48,704 nt of DNA from the NCBI GenBank assembly GCA_024636855.1, contig JAGXGG010000063.1, positions 1-48,704 on the forward strand, written 5' to 3'. The position numbers were made by a program, and so were the translations under genes. Positions within the stretch are counted from its first letter, which is position 1. Each line of letters begins with the position of its first letter. Source of the stretch: Ignavibacteriota bacterium. Its GTDB lineage: Bacteria; Bacteroidota; Ignavibacteria; Kapaibacteriales; UBA2268. Below are positions 39,201 to 46,356 of the stretch, in pieces. A model generated the notes under the pieces. It worked only from the letters and a program-made list of their open reading frames with translations, made no database searches and was not told the origin of the DNA.

Positions 39201-40935
39201 AGGAGATCCCAATATTCCAACAAATAACTATTTAAGAAGAGCAACTTTGAGAAATCTTTCTCAAGATAGTGCGATATTATATAGTCAAGCAATACAATTC
39301 AATCCAAATGGATGTTTTACATCTGGAGAAGTAGCATCTGCACTTTATGAAAATGCAGCTGTTATAGTTGGTAATAATGAAGCCATTTTAAATGAAGGGG
39401 ATACAGTTACAACTTTTGGAGTTTGGGATAATTCAGAAATAATTGATTTTTCTGGTAGATTTGATTCTGGAGATTTTACGGCACAAAATCATTGTAATAC
39501 GCAATTTTTCTTACCTCCTGCTTATGGAACATTAGGGTATAGCTTTAAATTTGCACTATTACAACATGGTGGTAGATATAGAGCAGATAAGATTGAAATA
39601 ATTGAAGGAGATGCTGAAACTATTGTTTATTCATATGATAAAAATGAAGTGGATCTACCTAAATTATATACATTAAGATCGCAAGCAGTTGATACTTTAC
39701 ACGTTGGTCTAAGTGTAGTTACTCAAAATAACCAAAGTGTTGCAGCTCCTTTTATAGCTCCAGTTTATGGAAGTTTTAATAATGGTCCTGTAGACGTTGA
39801 AGTTGAATTCATTGGTGCCGGAACCGAAGAGTTTGAACTAGAGTGGGGTAGAAGCAATGAAGCTGAAACAACTAGTTTTACAGAACAAAGCACATTTACA
39901 GTTAATTATTTGGATGTTAAACTTACAAATAAATATAATTTTACTACTTCGACTGTCAAATCTGAGATTAGTGTTGGAAACTCTACTGAAATGGAACATA
40001 TTAATATTGATCCTGTCTTTACGGGTAATATATTAACATCACAATCTAATGAACAAAATCAACAAATAGAAGTCGTAAGAAAGCCATATCCAGATCCAAG
40101 AAATTTACCAGCTATGGGTATTGAAGTAGAGGAATTTTTTGGTAAATATAATATTGTCGCTTTTGGACATGTAAATATTGAGAAGAATAATGGATTTAGC
40201 ACTAAAAGACATTCAGTTGCTAGACCTGTAAATAATACAGATTTGAGAACAACTGTGCAAGGTTATACAGGGCTTCCTCAAGGTAGGTATTACTTGAATG
40301 GTACTGACTCGAAAGGAAATAGAATTGACTTCATCAATGTAATGAATATTGCAGGAGCTAGGTTTGTTTTTGATAATAAAAACATTCAAAGAAAATGGAC
40401 AGGAATCGATGAGGAAAATAACATACCTCCTTCAATTGATGCAAATAAAAAACTAATACTTGATGCTAGAGACTTTGAAGTTGGAGATAAAGTTAGATTA
40501 ACTACTAATGGCGGTGCATCTGGTTTACCTTTACCAAATGCAAAACTGAAAGTATTACTTAGAGATGCTACACCTGGTGGTTTAAATGACGATCAAATGG
40601 AAGGAATAAGAGTAGTACCTAACCCTTATTATATTACACATCAGAATGAACGTAGTCCTTATGAGAGTAAATTATACTTCACAAAAATTCCTCCTGGATC
40701 TAAGATTAATATTTACACTGTAAGTGGAAGTTTAGTTCAGTCTATTGACCATGATCCTTTCAGTAGTGATAATGATGAAGGAAGAGTTGCTGTGAATGTT
40801 TGGGATATGATTATGAAGAATGGATTAAGAGTCCAATCACAAGTATTTATAGCACAAATAATAGCTCCAAATGGTGCTGAAACTATTAAAAAGTTCTCAG
40901 TAGTTGTAGGTACATTTAACGTTTTCGACCAATAA
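36229..40935 (+). CDS. Very large secreted protein with FlgD/T9SS-like C-terminal domain
   Basis: 1568 aa; signal peptide; C-term GIRVVPNPYYITHQ...KIPPGSKINIYTVSGSLVQSIDHD...VNVWDMIMKNGLRVQSQVFIAQIIAPNGAETIKKFSVVVG; AGGAG RBS. Confidence 0.82.
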   Translation: MNFLKKIIFISLMLSFAMQIAQALPNEKYMKKKENQVQRDPLGFLDYQKNTLSNIETVISNFGMIGHDKPRGIGSGYFPRNSRNQYIYGGGIWYAAQKKIPYYDSTTQQIEYNLGKLVSVSYDPSVADSWQTPGRIEDGDLSEKDPEKYKVFFSTDYSRTTGKALDPSDSDTPYWPIWDTNPDDTVGYSRYFGYYQYDELDRRQSKYPKGPSMISGEDIFTTYNDLDVSQYVGSISQRRLQGYPLGLQYEFTIYSWGFGRYQNFFFCLYDVINMSEDTLYDCWLAPIMDVDLARRPFEIPGASNDRVSYWYEDPEFNLAYQFTNGEFGEQGQGFGYLGFDFLESPTIIRPPLLDGDGNLQEEIKCVDLGNGVELCDTTYIADETHPDYKFLRKDSAFYDNSNQLGLVTFKNWNAQEDIDEDVARYNYLSEGVTDVDFGPGDKRFMMATGAFHMRPGDTSRTVVCIMIATPSKTGDADGTIEDRQGLKSLDIFAQEVYDNNFRAPRPPDAAQIKYYKALNNGITIAWDSTSEMSFDREEAGLDFLGYRIDRGRVADLDTFNISQISPNTQYPRGAGPYGWKQVALYQLPLPFRQSTRIITDPNLGNAAIDSFLIVGPTFDRNGVIDDTSAIRVIRHGQGVLFHPMANTYRVSNRYIPSIAGINPIAPWGEHYKTLADADFDQADYNSYRVTYDASNPQRLFDSALVGVIKFDRARVPYNPLFFDNYTFEVSKTYKERVLDSIAIDGIAVRYVTTKVKNPNGTDSITVETSVVDSVYFTRSGRILKNGGSDKYILDGALPISNFALAMNDSVRVKRALDSLYSYIQTGKVVYEFYDFESDTAIKNNIIAPYMKLITNNRTFTDIGDDNRDGVFSNTSDFDNTEKLINNTPYYYRVLAYDQGDASQPTPRKINTSVPNVNEIEAFPEAVEVGSKLKFEIIDMDSSKFNGLYDFEFFAIDEDRAKQLFLGDTLELDFQVQWNHFTANLQVRDDQQGDPNIPTNNYLRRATLRNLSQDSAILYSQAIQFNPNGCFTSGEVASALYENAAVIVGNNEAILNEGDTVTTFGVWDNSEIIDFSGRFDSGDFTAQNHCNTQFFLPPAYGTLGYSFKFALLQHGGRYRADKIEIIEGDAETIVYSYDKNEVDLPKLYTLRSQAVDTLHVGLSVVTQNNQSVAAPFIAPVYGSFNNGPVDVEVEFIGAGTEEFELEWGRSNEAETTSFTEQSTFTVNYLDVKLTNKYNFTTSTVKSEISVGNSTEMEHINIDPVFTGNILTSQSNEQNQQIEVVRKPYPDPRNLPAMGIEVEEFFGKYNIVAFGHVNIEKNNGFSTKRHSVARPVNNTDLRTTVQGYTGLPQGRYYLNGTDSKGNRIDFINVMNIAGARFVFDNKNIQRKWTGIDEENNIPPSIDANKKLILDARDFEVGDKVRLTTNGGASGLPLPNAKLKVLLRDATPGGLNDDQMEGIRVVPNPYYITHQNERSPYESKLYFTKIPPGSKINIYTVSGSLVQSIDHDPFSSDNDEGRVAVNVWDMIMKNGLRVQSQVFIAQIIAPNGAETIKKFSVVVGTFNVFDQ

Positions 40936-40952
40936 TATCTTAGGAATATAAA

Positions 40953-41981
40953 ATGAAAAAAATAATTATATTATTATTAGCTCTACCACTACTGAATTTG
41001 AGTGCTGTTGAATCCGATAGAATTTTCTCTGCTTCGAATGCACAAAATTTTACTAAAGTCGGTGCTGATGGTGGTCAATTCCTAAAAATAGGTGTTGGTG
41101 CTCGAGGTACAGGTATGGCAGGCGCATTTAGTGCTTTAGCGAATGATTTAACTGCATTATACTATAATCCTGCCGGAATAAATGAACAAGAGGGAGTTAC
41201 AACTAACTTCTCTTATACATCTTGGTTCGGTGGATTCTCACACAATTTTGCGGCAGTAGCTTTTCCTATTAGTTCACAATATAAAATTGCGGTTAGTATG
41301 GTAAACTTTACTTCAGGTGATGTAGAAGAAACTACTTTGCTACAAGATCAAGGAACTGGTAGAAACTACTCTGTAGATGATCTTGCTTTACAAATGACTT
41401 TTGCTGGTAAACTAACTGAGCAGTTCTCTTTTGGTATAACGGCAAAGTATGTACAATTAGCTTTTGCTGATGTATCAAGTGGTGGATTAGCAATAGATGT
41501 AGGTACTCAATATGATACTGGTATTGAAGGAATCAAATTTGGATTCTCTGTTCATAACTTAGGCACAGATCATGCATATAGTGGAGAGGGTTTATCTGGT
41601 AGAAATAAAATAAATGACTATATTCAAACTTTACCAAAAGATTTAGAGTATACAGCATATAGATTTTCTCTACCTTTAATGTTCAGAGTCGGATTTGGTA
41701 AAGAAATTTATTCTGATGAAATGAATCAATTAGATGCTGCTTTTGACTTCGTTGCTTCATCTGATTCACCTGAACAATATGTTTTCGGTGTTGAGTATTC
41801 TTGGAACGACTTAGTATTCGTAAGAGGCGGTTATCTAGTTGGACATGATCAATTAGGTCTAGCTGGCGGTGTTGGTCTTAATTATAATAGTGGTGGCTTC
41901 AATGGAGCTTTAGACTATTCTGTTAACCCAACTGCGGATATTGGACTAATTAACAGATTTACTATTGGTCTTGATTTCTAA
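40953..41981 (+). CDS. PorV/PorQ family outer-membrane protein (T9SS-associated)
   Basis: FLKIGVGARGTGMAGAFSALANDLTALYYNPAGINEQEG signature; C-terminal aromatic residue. Confidence 0.9.
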   Translation: MKKIIILLLALPLLNLSAVESDRIFSASNAQNFTKVGADGGQFLKIGVGARGTGMAGAFSALANDLTALYYNPAGINEQEGVTTNFSYTSWFGGFSHNFAAVAFPISSQYKIAVSMVNFTSGDVEETTLLQDQGTGRNYSVDDLALQMTFAGKLTEQFSFGITAKYVQLAFADVSSGGLAIDVGTQYDTGIEGIKFGFSVHNLGTDHAYSGEGLSGRNKINDYIQTLPKDLEYTAYRFSLPLMFRVGFGKEIYSDEMNQLDAAFDFVASSDSPEQYVFGVEYSWNDLVFVRGGYLVGHDQLGLAGGVGLNYNSGGFNGALDYSVNPTADIGLINRFTIGLDF

Positions 41982-42003
41982 TTTGAATAAAATATTTTAA
42001 TTC

Positions 42004-42041
42004 AATGCCGTTAAGTATTACTATATTTGACGGCATTTTTA
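42004..42041 (+). terminator. Hairpin with T-run between the PorV-like and GWxTD genes
   Basis: AATGCCGT / ACGGCATTTTT stem with 18-nt loop. Confidence 0.6.
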
Positions 42042-42042
42042 T

Positions 42043-43443
42043 ATGAAAACATTACATTATATAGCATTTTTTATTTTCCTTTTTCAGCTGAAATCATTTT
42101 CAGTTGAGTATAATATATTGCAATTCAAATATGATGAAAATAAAACATTAATTGAATTCAATTATCAATTACATAATGATAGTTTAGATTATATTTCTAC
42201 TGATGATAGTTCTCTAATCTCGAAAACAGAATTCAACATTATTATTTCGTCGACAGGTATAGAATCAGTAAATGACAGTTGGGGATTTATATATAAAAAG
42301 AAAAAATCTGACTCCTCACTTGTTCTATTTGATAAAAAATATTACACTCTCTTCCCAGGTCAATATGAATATGAGATAACAATTAGAAATAGTGGGAAGT
42401 CACCTTTAATATTTAAAGGTAAGATGGATGTCAGAGATTTCCACAAGAAAAAGGTACTTATTTCTGATATATTAATAGCACATCAGATAGAAAATTACAA
42501 TTCTGAATATCATAATGAATTATTCAAAAAGAATAGGTTGTTCGCAATACCCAATGTAGAACAAACTATAAGTGGTATTTACCCATTTTTGAAATATTAC
42601 TTCGAAGTTTATAACATAGATACTAACAGAGAAAATAATATAGAAATCGAATATACTGTACAAACTGGTGATAATAGAGTAGTAAACAATTTCAAAAAGA
42701 AAAAAGGAATTGTTGGAACATCTTTTTATGATTATGGTATGATACCGGTAGATACGCTAAAAAATGGTGTATATAAGCTTTTAATAAATATTTATAACAA
42801 TGACGATATTGTACAATCACAAATAACTAAATTCTATGTCTTAGACCCAACTAGAGATTTTCATATTAGTGAGAAATATATTGAGAATATTTCTTTTGAA
42901 CGCAGCCCATTTGCTATCATGTTAGAAGAGCGTATTAGTTACGAGTATGAGACTATGAAGATTCTGTTGACTGAGTTTGAAAAAGAAAAATATGATATGC
43001 TTAATTCTTTACGTGCTCAACAAAGAGCACTCTATTCCTACTGGAAAGAAAGAGATCCCGATACTACAACAGCTGTAAATGAACTTATGACTGAGTTTCA
43101 AGAGAGAGTGGAATTTGCCACAAAGTATTTTTCAAGAGGCGATATTATGCCAGGATGGAAAACGGAAAGAGGAAGAATACTCTTGAAGTTTGGTTTTCCT
43201 ACTAACCGAGAAATATTCCGTACAAAAGGTGATAGAAAAGCAGCTGAAGAATGGCAATATGACGAACTATATGGAGGTTCATATTTCTTTTTTGTAGATA
43301 GATTTGGCGATAATTCATTCTTGTTGGTTCATTCAACTGCACCGAATGAGATTAAAAACTTCAATTGGTTCCAAGAGTTTAATCCGGCAATAGACAATGA
43401 TGGTAGCCCCAAGTATAATAGTAGTAGAAACAGTAATAGATAA
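42043..43443 (+). CDS. GWxTD domain-containing protein
   Basis: C-terminal MPGWKTERGRILLKFGFPTNREIF...EEWQYDELYGGSYFFFVDRFGDNSFLLVHST; signal peptide. Confidence 0.85.
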   Translation: MKTLHYIAFFIFLFQLKSFSVEYNILQFKYDENKTLIEFNYQLHNDSLDYISTDDSSLISKTEFNIIISSTGIESVNDSWGFIYKKKKSDSSLVLFDKKYYTLFPGQYEYEITIRNSGKSPLIFKGKMDVRDFHKKKVLISDILIAHQIENYNSEYHNELFKKNRLFAIPNVEQTISGIYPFLKYYFEVYNIDTNRENNIEIEYTVQTGDNRVVNNFKKKKGIVGTSFYDYGMIPVDTLKNGVYKLLINIYNNDDIVQSQITKFYVLDPTRDFHISEKYIENISFERSPFAIMLEERISYEYETMKILLTEFEKEKYDMLNSLRAQQRALYSYWKERDPDTTTAVNELMTEFQERVEFATKYFSRGDIMPGWKTERGRILLKFGFPTNREIFRTKGDRKAAEEWQYDELYGGSYFFFVDRFGDNSFLLVHSTAPNEIKNFNWFQEFNPAIDNDGSPKYNSSRNSNR

Positions 43444-44324
43444 TGAAGAATCTAATTCAGAAAATATCTTTGCTTTTCTTCAAATTGCTTCGAAGCTTTC
43501 TGAAACTCGTGCCCGAATCGATAAAAATATTAATCGGAAAGTTGTTTGGCTTACTAATGATTATAGCTTCTGCTAAACGGAAAAAAATAACTTTCAATAA
43601 TATTAAAAATTCTAACCTTGATTATTCTGATGATGAAATAAGAAAAATACTCAAGGAGTCCTACCAAAATCTAGGCATAACACTAGTTGAATTACTCACT
43701 ATAGATACTTATGATTTCAAATCTACCTCACCAAAAGTTTACTATTCTAATATAGAAATTATCAAACAAGCTAAAGAAAAAGGCAACGGAGTAATATTAT
43801 TGTCAGGACATTTTGGAAATTGGGAATTATTAGCTTTCTCTGCAAGTGTGCTTCTTGAAGAAGCTCTACATATTGTAATCAAATATCAAATGAATCCATA
43901 TACTGACAAATATCTCAGAAATTTGCGCCAAAGAAGTGGTAATGAACTTATAGATATGAACAAAGCCGGATTGACTATGGTCAAAGCTATAAAGAATAAT
44001 AATATAATAGCAATGCTTTCAGATCAGAGAGCTGGTAAGAATGAAGGTTTTGAGTTGGAATTTCTAGGGAGGGAAGCAAGTACTTACAAAGCTCCAGCTC
44101 TACTAGCTTTGAAATTCAAAACTCCTATAATAGTTGGTTTTGCTGTTCGTGATAAAAAGAATAATTACAAGGTAGATTTAATAGAACTAGACCATTCTGA
44201 TTTGGAAGACAATACTGAAGGGGTAGAGGAACTTACGAAAAGATACTTAAGTTTATTAGAGAATGCTATTAGAGAGAACCCTGGGCTTTGGACGTGGCAG
44301 CATAATAGATGGAAGATAAATTGA
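43443..44324 (+). CDS. Lysophospholipid / lipid A acyltransferase (LpxL/HtrB-like)
   Basis: GVILLSGHFGNWELLAFS, IAMLSDQRAGKNEGFELEFLGREASTYKAPALLALK, NPGLWTWQHNRWKIN. Confidence 0.92.
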   Translation: MKNLIQKISLLFFKLLRSFLKLVPESIKILIGKLFGLLMIIASAKRKKITFNNIKNSNLDYSDDEIRKILKESYQNLGITLVELLTIDTYDFKSTSPKVYYSNIEIIKQAKEKGNGVILLSGHFGNWELLAFSASVLLEEALHIVIKYQMNPYTDKYLRNLRQRSGNELIDMNKAGLTMVKAIKNNNIIAMLSDQRAGKNEGFELEFLGREASTYKAPALLALKFKTPIIVGFAVRDKKNNYKVDLIELDHSDLEDNTEGVEELTKRYLSLLENAIRENPGLWTWQHNRWKIN

Positions 44325-45328
44325 TAGAAATAGCTCCTAATAGTAATATTCTCATAATTAATACTGCTTTTCTAGGTGATATTGCATTAACTGCATTTCT
44401 CACCCAAAGAATAAAAAACACTCAGAACTGCCTTGTTTCAGTCCTAACTACTAAAGCGGGGGCAGAAGTCCTTTCACCGATAAAATCTATTGACAGCTTG
44501 TTTATACTTGATAAAAAGGGCTCTCATAAATCATTGAGTAATACCATTGAGTTCTCTAAAGACCTTTCAACTTATAATTTTGATATTATCATATCACTTC
44601 ATAAATCTTATAGAACTTCTCAGATTGTAAAGAATATAATAGCACCTATCAAAATAGGTTTTGATAATGCATCAAACTCAAGTGTTTATACTCATAAAGT
44701 AAAATATAGATCTCATTTGCATGAAGCTATTCGTTATATTTCAACTATTTTCGATGATTATAACCTAGTTAATGTAGAACTCGATTTATCAATAGATGAT
44801 AAATTATTTGTTGAGAATTTATTAGTTCAACAAAAATACAATGATTCTAAAAAGACTGTTATCTTGGCTCCTGGTTCAGTTTGGGCTACAAAAAGATGGG
44901 GTAGTGAATATTATTCTTCACTAGCTAATCTACTAAAAAATGATTATAATGTAGTTGTTATTGGAAGTAAGCAAGATAATATAACAACTGGAGCTGGGGT
45001 AATAAATCTATGTGGTTTAACTACAATAGCACAAACATACCAACTACTGTCCGACTCAGAAATTTTAGTGACAAATGACAGTGCTCCAACACATTACGCT
45101 TCCATCACCAACACACCTACTATAACGATTTTCGGAGCAACTCATCCTATGTTCGGATTCGGCCCATTATCAGAAAAAAGTATAGTTGTTCAAAACGAAT
45201 CAATTAAGTGCCAACCATGCAGAATACACGGCTCTGAGGAGTGCCCTATAGGTACTCATGTTTGTATGACATCTATCACACCAAACATGATATTGAAACA
45301 TACAAATGAGATGATACAAAAAGGCTAA
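44309..45328 (+). CDS. Glycosyltransferase family 9 (heptosyltransferase-like)
   Basis: ILIINTAFLGDIALTAFLTQ, VILAPGSVWATKRWGSEYYSSLANLL, LVTNDSAPTHYASITNTPTITIFGATHPMFGFGP. Confidence 0.93.
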   Translation: MEDKLIEIAPNSNILIINTAFLGDIALTAFLTQRIKNTQNCLVSVLTTKAGAEVLSPIKSIDSLFILDKKGSHKSLSNTIEFSKDLSTYNFDIIISLHKSYRTSQIVKNIIAPIKIGFDNASNSSVYTHKVKYRSHLHEAIRYISTIFDDYNLVNVELDLSIDDKLFVENLLVQQKYNDSKKTVILAPGSVWATKRWGSEYYSSLANLLKNDYNVVVIGSKQDNITTGAGVINLCGLTTIAQTYQLLSDSEILVTNDSAPTHYASITNTPTITIFGATHPMFGFGPLSEKSIVVQNESIKCQPCRIHGSEECPIGTHVCMTSITPNMILKHTNEMIQKG

Positions 45329-45732
45329 GATTCAGCCATTTTCACAATCATATCATATTCTTTTTTCTTAACTGCACTAACAGATAATCTAGAATTACGA
45401 ACTAAGTGCATTTCACTTAATGTTTTCCTATCCTTTATCTCAGCAAGATTTACGGGATTCTCAAACGTCTTTTTGTATTTGACATCTACTACGACCCAAT
45501 TCGAATCTTCTGTTGTTGGATCTTGATAGTGTTCTTTTACTATTTCGACTTCGCCTACTACTTGCCTATCTTTACCACTATGATAGAAAAGGGCTATGTC
45601 GCCCTTTTTCATTTCTTTCATAAAGTTTCTTGCTTGATAGTTACGAACTCCATCCCACAAAGTCTTTTTATCAGATTTCATCTGTTCAAAGCTATATGTG
45701 TGCGGTTCAGATTTGATTAACCAGTAATTCAT
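45325..45732 (-). CDS. EVE domain-containing protein
   Basis: MNYWLIKSEPHTYSFEQM...LWDGVRNYQARNFMKEMKKGDIALFYHSGKDRQVVGEVEI. Confidence 0.95.
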   Translation of the reverse strand: MNYWLIKSEPHTYSFEQMKSDKKTLWDGVRNYQARNFMKEMKKGDIALFYHSGKDRQVVGEVEIVKEHYQDPTTEDSNWVVVDVKYKKTFENPVNLAEIKDRKTLSEMHLVRNSRLSVSAVKKKEYDMIVKMAES

Positions 45733-45734
45733 AT

Positions 45735-46223
45735 TTATTTGAATGATTTATATAATACAGATTCAACTAATACAGAGTCAGGAGTTGATGTCAAATCATA
45801 AACTTCTGAGCCGTGCTTTACGAATAATTGAGGTAAATCATTTACAGTGATGAAGTCTTTTTCTGGATAGCTATATGTCTCATCTAACATTACGTACAAA
45901 TTAATATTTTCGTGGTTGATACCAGCAGCATCTAATGTCTTCATCATTCGCGGGAATAGTTTTGTAGTTGCGTTACATTGACAATCCATTTTCAAATAGA
46001 AATAGAACTGATCATCACTAGATTTAAAAACAGATTTAAGACTATCTACATATTCAACATCTGGTGTATAAGTATTATAGCTAGTCTGAAATGTTTCGAA
46101 ACCCGGTTGAGATTTCAAATCATCTACACTTACTTTAGTCGCAGTTTTATCTACAGGTTCTGTAGTCGAGTCACTACAACTAATGAATAATGCTAACATC
46201 AAAACGAACAATATCTTTTTCAT
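45735..46223 (-). CDS. Secreted lipoprotein of unknown function (ORF track start 46322 likely too far upstream)
   Basis: MKKILFVLMLALFISCSDSTTEP has signal peptide and lipobox Cys. Confidence 0.75.
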   Translation of the reverse strand: MKKILFVLMLALFISCSDSTTEPVDKTATKVSVDDLKSQPGFETFQTSYNTYTPDVEYVDSLKSVFKSSDDQFYFYLKMDCQCNATTKLFPRMMKTLDAAGINHENINLYVMLDETYSYPEKDFITVNDLPQLFVKHGSEVYDLTSTPDSVLVESVLYKSFK

Positions 46224-46356
46224 ACATTTTCCTTTATTGGTTTCTACTAATTTACAAATAATAGATGAATAACGAAAGAAGCACAATACAAATGAAGATA
46301 GAAAAGTATGAATTATAAACATTTTTCATTAATTTAAACTATTGGGGCCTTATACT

